The position numbers and the translations under genes are program-made. A stretch of DNA of 60,879 bases, taken from positions 1 to 60,879 of the forward strand of contig JAFTOB010000128.1 in NCBI GenBank assembly GCA_017451545.1, in the 5' to 3' direction. The notes beneath the pieces are model-generated. The model searched no databases and was not told where the DNA came from. It worked only from the letters and a program-made list of their open reading frames with translations. Positions 1 to 8,914 of this stretch are shown here, piece by piece. Origin of the DNA: Clostridia bacterium. GTDB lineage: Bacteria > Bacillota > Clostridia > Oscillospirales > CAG-272. How positions within the stretch are numbered: the first letter of the stretch is position 1; every line of letters starts with the position of its first letter.

Positions 1-22
1 CAACACGAAATTTATCGTGTTG
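1..22. terminator. Hairpin at window edge
   Basis: A perfect inverted repeat (CAACACGA, short AT loop, TCGTGTTG) lies just past the stop of the ABC exporter gene. On the plus strand it is followed by a T-rich stretch, while the sequence to its left is outside the window. It may terminate the exporter transcript, a gene entering from the left, or both. Confidence 0.4.
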
Positions 23-37
23 CGCTCTTTTTATCGT

Positions 38-1858
38 TTACGCATATTTTGAATAACTATCCGCCTGCTTGTGCCACATATCGGCGTATTTTCCGCCGCG
101 CTTCAGGAGCTCGCTGTGTCTGCCCTGCTCCGCTATCCTGCCGTTCTCAAACATATAGATACGGTCAGCCGCCGCCGCGCAGGACAATCTGTGGGAAATA
201 AATATAACCGTTTTCCCCTCACAAGCGGCAAACATATTCTGATACATCTTCTGCTCGGCGATAGGATCAAGCGCCGACGTCGGCTCGTCAAGTATCACTA
301 TCTCGCTACTTCCCGCAAAAATACGCGCGATCGATATCTTCTGCGCCTCGCCGCCCGAAAATACCGCGCCGTTCTTGTCAAACTCTTTGGTAACGACCGT
401 TTCCGCGCCGCGTTCAAGACCTGAGACCTTCTCGGCAATTCCGCTGCTCTCAAGGGCAGCCTTCACCGTTTCCATATCGCCCTCGTTCAAATTGCCTCGC
501 AGCATAACGTTCTCGGCAACACTGACGGCAAAAAGTCTGTAATCCTGAAAAACGGTGCCGTAAAGCCCGCGATATGATGACAGCCGATAGTTTTTTATGC
601 TCTCTCCGTTCAGCAATATCTCGCCCTCTGTCGGATCGTAAAATCTCAAGAGCAATTTTATAAGCGTGCTTTTTCCCGCCCCGTTATGGCCGACAATAGC
701 GATCCTCTCCCCTGCCTTGAATGTCAGATTCACATCCGAAAGAACCTGCTCTCCCTGTTCGGTGTACGAAAAGCTCACGTTTTTCAGGCTCAAGGTCTCC
801 ATCCTCGGCGCATCGGGCGCGCTTTCGTCCTCGGGGATCTTTATTTCATACTCGAGAAATGCCTTGAGATTGTCCACGTACAGCGAATTTTCGTCCAATC
901 GAAGAAATACGTTTCCCGCATAATTTATGCTCGACGCTATGTTTGAGATCGAGTTTATTATAACGAAGCAATCTCCGATAAGCATTGTCTTTTTGAAAAG
1001 AGTCATAAATGCCGCAAGGATTATCGACCCGCTGTACACCAAAATATCAAAGACGAAATCAAAAAGATAGGCAAACCACATCATTTTGTAGCCGTATTTT
1101 TTTGCAATGCCCTTGAGCTGAGCCACGCTGTCGCTCATTCCGCGAAACATAACGCGCCACATATCGGTCAGCCTCATTTCCTTGGAAAAATCGGCAAGAT
1201 AAAAGGTTCTGCGAACGTAATCCTTCTTGCGGTTTACCTCCCTGTTTGCCATATCATAGCTGTATTTTATCCGATTGCGTCTCCTGCCCACGGCAAGCGT
1301 GCAGATAAGCGGCAGAAACGCAAAAACAAGAAAAACAGGATGGATCGTGGCTATAAGTGTTCCGACCGACGCAACGTTGATAACGATCCAGATAACGTCC
1401 ATAAGATTGTTCAGAACGGCGAACGCCCTGCCGGTTGCCTCGCCCGTGGCTTTAACGTACGTGTCAAAAAAATCCGGGCTCTCAAAGCAGGCAAGCTCAA
1501 CCGCGCTTGCTTTCTTTTGCAAGTAACTCTGAATGTACGCCTCGATTTTCGGAGTTCTCAGCTCCATATATGCGCTTGAGATCCTGTTGAAAACCATGCT
1601 GAAAAGAGAAAAGCCGAGCATTATTGCCAACGTGATCAATATGCTCTCGATCTTCTCGTTTTCCTGTAATGCGTTGAGCGCGTATTGAAACATATACGTG
1701 CCTAAAAGGAAGCTTTGTACTGCACTAAATACCGTGGCAATAAACGTGATTATAACAGTCCCGGGATCTGACTTCCATATCAACCCAAGCATATATCCGT
1801 TGTTTTTCAACGCCCTGCCCCAGTTTACTCTCTTTTTAGACTTCTTTTGTTTGCTCAT
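38..1858 (-). CDS. ABC exporter, fused membrane and ATPase domains
   Basis: This 606-residue half-transporter has a six-helix membrane domain (about residues 30-340) followed by an ATPase domain. Visible motifs are Walker A GHNGAGKST near residue 390, signature FSGGEAQ near 501, Walker B IVILDEPTSALD near 521 and the switch histidine in ISHRLS near 555. Such proteins dimerise and export peptides, lipids or drugs; the substrate cannot be read from sequence. The ATG at 1858 was chosen because AAGGA precedes it by eight bases; the longer reading frame upstream has no ribosome binding site. It has its own promoter (1901-1929) and no partner half-transporter beside it, so it is either a homodimer or pairs with a product encoded beyond the left edge. 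Confidence 0.9.
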   Translation of the reverse strand: MSKQKKSKKRVNWGRALKNNGYMLGLIWKSDPGTVIITFIATVFSAVQSFLLGTYMFQYALNALQENEKIESILITLAIMLGFSLFSMVFNRISSAYMELRTPKIEAYIQSYLQKKASAVELACFESPDFFDTYVKATGEATGRAFAVLNNLMDVIWIVINVASVGTLIATIHPVFLVFAFLPLICTLAVGRRRNRIKYSYDMANREVNRKKDYVRRTFYLADFSKEMRLTDMWRVMFRGMSDSVAQLKGIAKKYGYKMMWFAYLFDFVFDILVYSGSIILAAFMTLFKKTMLIGDCFVIINSISNIASSINYAGNVFLRLDENSLYVDNLKAFLEYEIKIPEDESAPDAPRMETLSLKNVSFSYTEQGEQVLSDVNLTFKAGERIAIVGHNGAGKSTLIKLLLRFYDPTEGEILLNGESIKNYRLSSYRGLYGTVFQDYRLFAVSVAENVMLRGNLNEGDMETVKAALESSGIAEKVSGLERGAETVVTKEFDKNGAVFSGGEAQKISIARIFAGSSEIVILDEPTSALDPIAEQKMYQNMFAACEGKTVIFISHRLSCAAAADRIYMFENGRIAEQGRHSELLKRGGKYADMWHKQADSYSKYA

Positions 1859-1900
1859 AGTATTAGTCCTTGATATATCATCCGCGATTTTAATATTACT

Positions 1901-1929
1901 ATGATACACCAAAATGAAACGGATGTCAA
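1901..1929 (-). promoter_or_regulatory. Sigma-A promoter of ABC exporter
   Basis: On the minus strand TTGACA (1929-1924), a 17-base spacer and TATCAT (1906-1901) lie 42 bases upstream of the exporter start. Confidence 0.8.
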
Positions 1930-1983
1930 CATATTGCACTTATATAATTTCATAATTTTACAACTATCTCATAATATACACAT

Positions 1984-2010
1984 AGGCGGTGGGCATAATG
2001 CCCACCGCCT
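1984..2010 (-). terminator. Terminator of the large surface-protein gene
   Basis: A 13-bp GC-rich inverted repeat (AGGCGGTGGGCAT and its complement, one central base) sits 16 bases past the surface-protein stop. The following minus-strand bases are AT-rich but not a clean T-run, so strength is uncertain. Confidence 0.6.
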
Positions 2011-2025
2011 TTTGGCTCTGAGTGA

Positions 2026-5000
2026 TTATTTTTTCTTTGCCACAAAGACCGCACCTGCGGCGCAGATCATGGCGATGAAGATCGGAATTACCGAGAAGCC
2101 GCCGCAGCCGCAGCCGCTGTCGTCGCTTTCGGACTTCGGTTGGCTGTCGGGTATCGGATCGGTGTCGGGCTCATCCGTATCGGGCACGTCGGTTCCGGAA
2201 GTGTCGGTGCCGGGAACGTCGGTTGTTCCGATGGGATCATCGGTGCCGGGAGTGGTCACGCCGGGCTCGGTGGGCATATCGGCATCGCACACGTCGCACT
2301 TACCGTTCTTGTCGGTATCGGCGCACTCACCGAGGACCTTGGTGCAAACGTCGCACTTGTGATCGTTGTCCCCGTCTGTGCACTCGGTCAGCTCCTTTCC
2401 GCAGAGATCGCAAGCATGGTCGTTCCCCTCGACGTCCGTATGGGTGCTCTCTGCATAAACAGCGTAAAATACAGTATCGCCCGTAAGCTTATAGGTCTCG
2501 CCGACGGTCTCACCGCTCTCGGTGACTGCCCAACCCGCAAACACGTGACAAACGGGAGGAGTGAAGCCCGATGCAGTGAGCTCGAACTCACCGTACGCAT
2601 TCACGCTCGCCATCTCTCCGCTTCCCTTACCTGCCGCGAAGGACACGGTGTAGCCGAAGCGGAAGGCACGAACGTAATCCTCATCCCCATTGAGGTACAC
2701 GTATACGTAAAGATGATCGGACTCTGCAAAGTCGGCGGCCTTGACGGTATAGCTGTTTCCGTTTGCCACGGCTACCGACTCACCGTCCTTGACAGCCTCA
2801 AACACGACCTCGATAACGTCATCCTCCTTCGCGCCGACAACCTCTAAGCCTATCACGTCACCGTCCTTAATATCAACGGTCTCCTCTTCGGTAGCCTCGC
2901 CGTTTACGGTGACAGTGTACTCCGCCTTGGGGCTGAAGGTAGCCTTGACGGTTGCACCACCCTCCGGGACGGTAAAGCTTCCGTCCACTACCTCCACGGG
3001 ATTGCCCGACGCATCGGTAACGGTAAGAGTTTCAAGTCCGTAGCCCTTATCGGGATCAACGGTAATAACAGCGGTCTCACCGGGATTCAGACCGTGAGGC
3101 AAGGAGATCCTTCCGTTTTCGCTCGGCTCAACGGTTACGTAGCTGTAATAAAGCTTCACGTCGGATATTACTTGGTTGTCAAAATAATTCTCGACCTTTC
3201 CCACAAGCGTGCCGTCAACCATGTGAATAAGTTTGGCGTCATTCAACATAGCAACATCGACAATGATCGTGAGCTCCGTATCGGTAACGTTGCTTGCAAT
3301 CGAGGAAATGTATCCAACCAAGGACTCACCGGAGGCCGTGCCGCCGATGCGGAGCTGCCACTTATACGGTATGAGGTTGAAATTTATACCCTCTATCACA
3401 ATAATGAAGGGATTGACGGGTGTCATCACAAATTCCCCTGTCTCGGGATCATAGCCGGGGGTTCCCTCGGGAACGTACATATCGCTAATAACCGCGCCCT
3501 TGGCCGTTTTCACCTTAACGGTTACGTCGGACGACGGCATAATGAATCGGTATTCCGTGTCGGAATCGGGGCTCTTCTCTGCCTCAAGCGAAGCATTGTC
3601 GCCGTAAGACACGGTAATGCTTTCCACTATATATCCGAAGTCGGTGAGGACCGTTACGGTAACGTAAGAGCCCTCAAATGCGTCTTCGGCAACGGTGACC
3701 GTGGCGTTTTCAACACCGCCCTCAAGAGTAACGGTGTACCTCTCCGCCTTGCGGAAGGTCGCACTGACCGACACGTCGCTGTCCAGCATACGGAAGGTGT
3801 ACACATGTATACCCTCGCGTGTAACCGTAACCTCACCGCCCGCGCCGGTAACTGTCAACGTATCAACTGTATAACCCTCTTCGGGAATCACGGAAATCTC
3901 TACGGTGCTGCCGAAGCCGGCTTTGGAGGAAACAGTTACAGCTCCGTTTTCACTTGGCGTTACAGTGATACTGTGAGGAACCAGCTGAACATTAAGTTCA
4001 ATATAACCGTTAATGTTTATACCGTCATTGGAGAAAACTATAGCATCAATTACTCCGTCCTCTGCCGCAATACGTTTGATCACATCCACGGTCAGGGTAA
4101 TGATCATTTCGCTTTCGCTGACGGTCGTAGGCTGCGCGTAGGCAAATATGTCAACGTATCTGTCGAGAGGAAATCTAAGATTGATTACCGGGCTCGATAC
4201 ATAGTTCGTCGTGTCAATTTTGTCAAGATCATATCCCGTGACCGTCAGAACGAGAGGAGTCTCCTCCGTTACCGTAAAGATGCCGGTTTCGGGATCGTAG
4301 CCTGCGCTGTCACTATTAAAGTCAAAGCCTGTGAAAAAGGCGTTGGTTTTGGGCTGTTCCTTGCCTACTTCATACAAATGGCCGCTCAAAAGGGTCGTTT
4401 GCGCGTTGCCATTATTGTCAAGCATATCATAGCCGTCGGGAATCTTTACGGTATCTTCTCCCAAAATTACGTCGCCGCTATTATGGCCGTTCAAAATAAC
4501 TATTCCCGAAGGGTCCGGGTGGTCGGAAAGATCGACGGCACCCGCACGGTAATAAATATGTACGGCTGCATAGCTACCATTATGTTCAAGAGTACCGCCG
4601 GTCACGGTGATCAAGCTACCGAAAGCGCCTATGACAATATTGCCGTTCGTAATCAGCCTGCCGCCTGAAACAACAAGCTTGGTAGAGGTTATGTTGCCTG
4701 CGAATGACATATCTACGACGTAGTAGGACGCACTCTCAAAAGTGCCTCCGGCTATCTCAAGCTCAGCATTACCACGCATATTGATTGCGGAAGAAGCGAC
4801 ATCTGAAGCCAAAATCTTACCGCTTTTATCGGTGGAGCCGTCATCGATCTTAAGCTTGGCATCGTTACGAAGGGAAATTATAATGTCATCCGTACATTCC
4901 CAGGTCTTGCCATTCAGATCGACGGTGAAATTACCGCTTTTAACAATGATCTCCGTGTCGCGCAAAATGTTGTCGAGCAGGGTGAGGGTCGATCCGCTTG

Positions 5001-6843
5001 CGCTTGCTGCCGCCTCAAATGCTTCTTCAAGCTCGGTATAATTGGTAGTATTGCCGCCGACGGTGACGGAGGCGACGTTGGCGGTGGCTGCCGCTTTCTT
5101 AACAAGAACGGCGGTGGTCAGGCCGGTCGCCGCATCGGTCGTCTCGGACTCTACGGTATAGCCGGAATCGATTTCGTTACTGACATATATGGCGTCGGGC
5201 ATACCCGTTGCGGTGATTTTACCGTCATTCTTAACGGTGACAGTGGCGTAGGCATCTATTCCCAAACCATTTGCGGACTCAGCTATGCCGGAGAGGCTGC
5301 CGCCTGAGACCATTATGTCGCTTAAACTAACTATGCCGAAACCGTTTTCGCCGGTGGCTTCTCCGGAGAAGTTGCCGCCCTCAACGATGATGCCATTATC
5401 GACATTTACGCCAATACCGTTTGTACCCGAAGATGTTCCGGAAAGGCTGCCGCCCGTGACGGTAATACTGTCGTGGGTTGATACGCCGCCGCCGTCTGCG
5501 CCGGAAGATGTTCCGGACAAGCTGCCGCCCGAGACCATGATGTCGCCTACACTAAATATGCCGCAACCGATTTCGCCGGTGGCTTCTCCGGATAAGTTGC
5601 CGTCTTCAACGATGATGTCATTATCGACATATACGCCGACACCGGTTGTGCCGGAAGATATTCCGGACAGGCTACCGCCCGTGACGGTAATACTGCCGAT
5701 GGCCAATACACCGTAGCTATAGTCGTTAATAGCTGCAGCGGACAGGCAACCGTTACCTGCTGCGCTACTGTCGGTAACCGTCAGATTGCCTTCCGGGAGA
5801 TATATGCCGAAATCGTCGCCGGTGACCGTCAGCGTCTTGCCGTTCAGATCTATCGTGACGGAATTAACGAACGCCAGTGTGCCGTCCCACGTGATATCCT
5901 TCTGCAGCTGAATGTAAGCAGCGTTATTTACCTTCGCATCGACGAGTGTTCCCTCGATCAGGGATGCGTCAGCCGATGCACCCCATTTGACTTCGGGGGT
6001 AACAGCCACCTTGCCCACTTCATATGTTTCATAATTCGCGAGAGTAGTCTGTACGTTGCCTATACTGTCGAGCATCGCATAGCCGTCGGGAATTTTGAAG
6101 CTTTCACTGCCGACGGTTACGCTTGAACCCGTAAAGTTAGCGACCGTGATTCCGGTGGGATCGGGATGACCCGACAGGTCGATGATGCCGTTAGCGTATT
6201 CGATATCAAGCCTTGCACCCTCTACCGTACCGCCGGTCACGGTGACCGCGTTGCCGTATGCACTGATCGCAATACTGAGGTTCGAGCTGTTTGCCTTGAC
6301 TGTTCCGCCGGAGACCGTAAGATCCGAAGAGGTCTTGAGTCCGCCCTCCCACATGGTGATGGCGTTCGATCCGTTTGTATGCTCCACCGTTCCTCCGGTG
6401 ATCTCCAGCTTTGCGGAACCGTCAAGCTGAATCGTTGCATATCCATCGGCAGCGCCCTTCAGCGCACCGCCTGCGGTGTCTGTGATCTTGACGTCGGCAG
6501 TGCCGCTGATCCAGAGTACATGGTTCGAACTCGTCCAGGTCTGTCCGTTCAGATTCAACGTGAATTTTCCGCTTGTAATGTTGATATACTCGTTCCTTTC
6601 AATCGTTGTAAGCAGCTTCAGCTCGGAGCTCTCTGCCGCCGCCGCAGCCGCGAAGGCGTCTTCCAAAGCCGTGTAGCTCGTAGTCGTGCCGCCGGTTGTG
6701 GTGACGGATGCGACGCCTGTGGGAACAGTATCCCACTCGCCGTCAAATTCATCCGTCGTCGCCTGCGCTGTCAGCGCTATTGCGGGGATCACGGCCACCA
6801 CCATTGCGATGACAAGCATAGTTATCAAAAATCTTTTTTTCAT
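2026..6843 (-). CDS. Giant cell-surface protein, beta-helix and InlB-like repeats, C-terminal membrane anchor
   Basis: This 1605-residue protein starts with a signal peptide (residues 1-29, ending near ALTAQA). Two homologous modules (about 48-284 and 591-821) each begin with a Y-T-x-L-E-x-A-F segment and carry an LNG(Q/K)TW strand, typical of right-handed beta-helix proteins. Between them (about 374-519) are rungs repeating GGSLSG-SSG and GNLSGEATGE. Residues about 850-1460 hold several Bacterial-repeat/InlB-B-like domains (V-x-PSENG-x-(V/I)). A cysteine box with three CDxC-type motifs (about 1465-1521), a Pro/Thr/Asp-rich spacer and a final GCGCGG-TM-AKKK segment follow. There is no LPxTG signal, so anchoring is by the C-terminal helix. 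The start has TTTGGAGG upstream. Likely an adhesin or matrix protein; the ligand is unknown. Confidence 0.85.
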   Translation of the reverse strand: MKKRFLITMLVIAMVVAVIPAIALTAQATTDEFDGEWDTVPTGVASVTTTGGTTTSYTALEDAFAAAAAAESSELKLLTTIERNEYINITSGKFTLNLNGQTWTSSNHVLWISGTADVKITDTAGGALKGAADGYATIQLDGSAKLEITGGTVEHTNGSNAITMWEGGLKTSSDLTVSGGTVKANSSNLSIAISAYGNAVTVTGGTVEGARLDIEYANGIIDLSGHPDPTGITVANFTGSSVTVGSESFKIPDGYAMLDSIGNVQTTLANYETYEVGKVAVTPEVKWGASADASLIEGTLVDAKVNNAAYIQLQKDITWDGTLAFVNSVTIDLNGKTLTVTGDDFGIYLPEGNLTVTDSSAAGNGCLSAAAINDYSYGVLAIGSITVTGGSLSGISSGTTGVGVYVDNDIIVEDGNLSGEATGEIGCGIFSVGDIMVSGGSLSGTSSGADGGGVSTHDSITVTGGSLSGTSSGTNGIGVNVDNGIIVEGGNFSGEATGENGFGIVSLSDIMVSGGSLSGIAESANGLGIDAYATVTVKNDGKITATGMPDAIYVSNEIDSGYTVESETTDAATGLTTAVLVKKAAATANVASVTVGGNTTNYTELEEAFEAAASASGSTLTLLDNILRDTEIIVKSGNFTVDLNGKTWECTDDIIISLRNDAKLKIDDGSTDKSGKILASDVASSAINMRGNAELEIAGGTFESASYYVVDMSFAGNITSTKLVVSGGRLITNGNIVIGAFGSLITVTGGTLEHNGSYAAVHIYYRAGAVDLSDHPDPSGIVILNGHNSGDVILGEDTVKIPDGYDMLDNNGNAQTTLLSGHLYEVGKEQPKTNAFFTGFDFNSDSAGYDPETGIFTVTEETPLVLTVTGYDLDKIDTTNYVSSPVINLRFPLDRYVDIFAYAQPTTVSESEMIITLTVDVIKRIAAEDGVIDAIVFSNDGININGYIELNVQLVPHSITVTPSENGAVTVSSKAGFGSTVEISVIPEEGYTVDTLTVTGAGGEVTVTREGIHVYTFRMLDSDVSVSATFRKAERYTVTLEGGVENATVTVAEDAFEGSYVTVTVLTDFGYIVESITVSYGDNASLEAEKSPDSDTEYRFIMPSSDVTVKVKTAKGAVISDMYVPEGTPGYDPETGEFVMTPVNPFIIVIEGINFNLIPYKWQLRIGGTASGESLVGYISSIASNVTDTELTIIVDVAMLNDAKLIHMVDGTLVGKVENYFDNQVISDVKLYYSYVTVEPSENGRISLPHGLNPGETAVITVDPDKGYGLETLTVTDASGNPVEVVDGSFTVPEGGATVKATFSPKAEYTVTVNGEATEEETVDIKDGDVIGLEVVGAKEDDVIEVVFEAVKDGESVAVANGNSYTVKAADFAESDHLYVYVYLNGDEDYVRAFRFGYTVSFAAGKGSGEMASVNAYGEFELTASGFTPPVCHVFAGWAVTESGETVGETYKLTGDTVFYAVYAESTHTDVEGNDHACDLCGKELTECTDGDNDHKCDVCTKVLGECADTDKNGKCDVCDADMPTEPGVTTPGTDDPIGTTDVPGTDTSGTDVPDTDEPDTDPIPDSQPKSESDDSGCGCGGFSVIPIFIAMICAAGAVFVAKKK

Positions 6844-6872
6844 TGTTTTCCTCCAAATATTATTCGATTACA

Positions 6873-7244
6873 TTATATACCGTTGTCTTTTTGAGGTTCC
6901 CGCCGTCGCGCCCGGCATCTGCAAAGCCCGAAAAGCTCCTCGCCCTTTTCAAAATGAAGGCAATCGGCGCATTTGTCTGCGGTGTCGCGCACCTTTTCGT
7001 AGTGCTCGCAGGTCGCTTGGATCGCCGTTACGAAGGGCGTGCCGTCCTCCGTGTACAGGGGCTCTTTAATAAAATCGGGAAAGACCTCGACCGGCTGGGG
7101 GTATTTCGAGTAGCGGTCGCTTTCCTCGTAATAGCCGTAGTAGATCTCAAAGGTCTTACCGAAGGCCGTTATTACGCGGTAAAGCTCCCCTTCCCTGTGC
7201 TCAGGCTCTTTCGGCGGCGATTTGCCAAAAAGGGTCGTGAACAT
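6873..7244 (-). CDS. Conserved small cysteine-containing protein, function unknown
   Basis: The 123-residue product begins MFTTLFGKSPP and ends with a cysteine cluster (CADC, then CRC about 15 residues later) that could bind zinc. No signal peptide or membrane helix is visible. The ATG at 7244 is preferred over the one at 7283 because AAAGGAGG lies directly before it. The centre (AFGKTFEIYYGYYEE) is rich in aromatic and acidic residues. I do not recognise a named family, although the sequence looks like a conserved clostridial hypothetical. It ends 29 bases before the giant surface gene, so the two may share a transcript, but nothing else links them. Confidence 0.75.
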   Translation of the reverse strand: MFTTLFGKSPPKEPEHREGELYRVITAFGKTFEIYYGYYEESDRYSKYPQPVEVFPDFIKEPLYTEDGTPFVTAIQATCEHYEKVRDTADKCADCLHFEKGEELFGLCRCRARRREPQKDNGI

Positions 7245-7299
7245 ATGCCTCCTTTCGATTTTCCGAAAAGAAAAATCTGCCATAAGTTATTTCGATAAC

Positions 7300-7308
7300 A
7301 TTATAGCA
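7300..7308 (-). promoter_or_regulatory. Extended -10 promoter for the small cysteine protein
   Basis: The minus strand reads TGCTATAAT (7308-7300), an extended -10 box, about 56 bases before the start at 7244. No good -35 box is present at 17 bases. Confidence 0.55.
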
Positions 7309-7391
7309 GATTCGTTTTTTATTGCATAGCAAAAATATTCGGTTTTTTCGGCAAACTTTATTGCCGATTTCTTTGACGTTTTCGGCAAAAA

Positions 7392-8615
7392 TCAGAGTAT
7401 GAAAGCAAAATCCTTTTTGCTTGTAAGACCCGTTTTGTTGAGTATCCTCGTAATGGCGTGGCTGACCGTGGACTCGGAGGTGTGGAGCGCGGCCGAGATC
7501 TCCTTGACCGTGAAGCCGAAGGCAGAAAGCTTGGCGATCTCGCGGTCCTTGGCGTCGAGAGCTATGGCTATGTGCTTTTCCTTGACCTGACTCGACAGCC
7601 TTGCCCAGCCTACGCTGTATATGCTGTAAAGGGCGTTGACCGCTTCAAGCGCGGCCTTGTCCCGCAGGGCGATGCGTTGCTCGAGAAGTCCTCCGAAATG
7701 ACGGATATACTCGGCAAGAAAGCCGTACATTCTGTCGGGCAGAGCGAGAGCGACGGCCTTATCTATGTGAGAGACGGCGCGTTCCCTCTGTCCCGAGTTG
7801 AAATATGCCACGGCGCAGGACATTCGCAGGAACATTTCGGGCACCACGGTCTTATCTATGACCGCCTGCGAGATCATGGGCTCGATTGTGTTCGGCAGCA
7901 TACGCATAAGTGCGAGGCCCTCAACGCCCTCCAACTTGAACTGATTTGTGGCGATGGCATATGCCGCCATATAGAGATATTTAATGTAGAAAACCTTGGC
8001 CGCGGGGTGAGCATCACCGGGCAGGGCCTCAAAATTTCCGATCTTGAACCACTCGGGATAGTCCTTGTTATCGTAGATCGAGCTGTCGATTATAGACAGG
8101 GTCAGCGACAGTATCTCGCGGTCGTGATCGTCCTTGCAGGGTGCCTCAAACACGTGCTTTTTCGCCTCTCGCCACAGATATATATCGCCTCTCCAGATGG
8201 CACATTGCGCCAGAAGCATACTGCCGCCGATAACTGCGTAAAAACCCGAATGTGAGGACAGAAAATATCTCGCGTGCTCATAGACCTTATCGATCTCGCC
8301 GCGGCGGTAGGCGATCTGCGCCTTGAAAAGAGCGTGCGCCTCGGGCTGATTTATGAGCATTTCTGCGCACTCCTCCGCCTTTCCCGCCCCGCTGTACAGA
8401 TCGGTCATATCGAGAAAGGGAGATTTACGCGGCATTGGCAGGTCGGGCTCTTCAACCTTACGCCTTGCATTGGGCAGCACCGCCGTTGACGGTATACGCC
8501 AGACCGAGCCAAAGCGCTCGGCGCCCTTTATGCGATCGTTGACGCACAGATATTGAACTCTGCGAACCGACACTCCCCATTTTTGCGCCGCTTCCTGAAC
8601 CGTAATATACTCCAT
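7392..8615 (-). CDS. Two-HTH transcriptional regulator with helical (TPR-like) middle
   Basis: The 407-residue protein has an N-terminal MerR/excisionase-like helix-turn-helix (YITVQEAAQKWGVSVRRVQY, residues 3-22) and a C-terminal LuxR/GerE-type helix-turn-helix (FTVKEISAALHTSESTVSHA, about 375-395). About 300 mostly helical residues between them resemble the TPR-like sensor region of MalT/LuxR-type regulators, but no NTPase P-loop is seen. The start has CGGAGT upstream. Its promoter (8697-8725) drives a 5-prime leader containing a near-perfect inverted repeat (8640-8688) that could be an autoregulatory site. It is divergent from the riboswitch-controlled oxidoreductase but need not control it. 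Confidence 0.8.
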   Translation of the reverse strand: MEYITVQEAAQKWGVSVRRVQYLCVNDRIKGAERFGSVWRIPSTAVLPNARRKVEEPDLPMPRKSPFLDMTDLYSGAGKAEECAEMLINQPEAHALFKAQIAYRRGEIDKVYEHARYFLSSHSGFYAVIGGSMLLAQCAIWRGDIYLWREAKKHVFEAPCKDDHDREILSLTLSIIDSSIYDNKDYPEWFKIGNFEALPGDAHPAAKVFYIKYLYMAAYAIATNQFKLEGVEGLALMRMLPNTIEPMISQAVIDKTVVPEMFLRMSCAVAYFNSGQRERAVSHIDKAVALALPDRMYGFLAEYIRHFGGLLEQRIALRDKAALEAVNALYSIYSVGWARLSSQVKEKHIAIALDAKDREIAKLSAFGFTVKEISAALHTSESTVSHAITRILNKTGLTSKKDFAFIL

Positions 8616-8639
8616 TTTTTACTCCGTTTGATCATTTGT

Positions 8640-8688
8640 GTTCGTTTGCGCGAACTTTCGCGTCAGTTTTGAGTACGCATAAACGAAC
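8640..8688. promoter_or_regulatory. Inverted repeat in the leader of the two-HTH regulator
   Basis: Arms 8640-8652 (GTTCGTTTGCGCG) and 8676-8688 (CGCATAAACGAAC) pair at 11 of 13 positions. A smaller CGCGAAAGTTCGCG-type palindrome overlaps the inner side. It lies between the promoter at 8697-8725 and the start codon, suiting an operator or an RNA hairpin. Confidence 0.5.
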
Positions 8689-8696
8689 TTTGGTCT

Positions 8697-8725
8697 ATTA
8701 TACACCGATTTTCAGGTCTTGTCAA
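8697..8725 (-). promoter_or_regulatory. Sigma-A promoter of the two-HTH regulator
   Basis: Minus strand TTGACA (8725-8720), 17-base spacer, TATAAT (8702-8697): a perfect consensus promoter about 80 bases upstream of the start. Confidence 0.85.
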
Positions 8726-8753
8726 GCTTTTTTGATATTCTCTTTTTCGGGTC

Positions 8754-8782
8754 TTGCAAAATTTTCTTCAATGTGGTATAAT
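8754..8782 (+). promoter_or_regulatory. Sigma-A promoter of the riboswitch-oxidoreductase unit
   Basis: TTGCAA (8754-8759), 17 bases, TATAAT (8777-8782). Transcription would begin near 8789, just before the riboswitch aptamer. Confidence 0.8.
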
Positions 8783-8798
8783 GATCCCGTACCGGATA

Positions 8799-8867
8799 TT
8801 TTTTGTATAAACTCATAATAAGGTTGAGCGTTTCTACCAACCGCCGATAACGGTTGCCTGCAAAAAA
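8799..8867 (+). promoter_or_regulatory. Purine-class (guanine-type) riboswitch aptamer
   Basis: The leader folds exactly as the purine aptamer. P1 is UUUUUUGUA (8799-8807) with UGCAAAAAA (8859-8867), nine pairs including one wobble. J1/2 is UAA, P2 is CUCA/UGAG with loop AAUAAGG, J2/3 is the diagnostic GUUUCUACC (8830-8838), and P3 is AACCG/CGGUU with loop CCGAUAA. The ligand-pairing position (C74 of the xpt aptamer) is C8858, which points to guanine rather than adenine. The preceding base, normally A73, is C8857, a departure from the usual J3/1. A promoter ends 16 bases upstream and the FAD oxidoreductase starts 86 bases downstream. Ligand identity is inferred from the core only. Confidence 0.85.
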
Positions 8868-8914
8868 CGGTGGCCATTCCATTTCGCGGACGGGCTTGTC
8901 CGCAATCAAAAAGA

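Noticed and set aside
3094..4668. 524-residue open frame on the plus strand inside the giant surface gene
   Set aside because: It is antisense to a repeat-rich gene with a signal peptide and a good ribosome binding site; the antisense frame has no start signals or domain.
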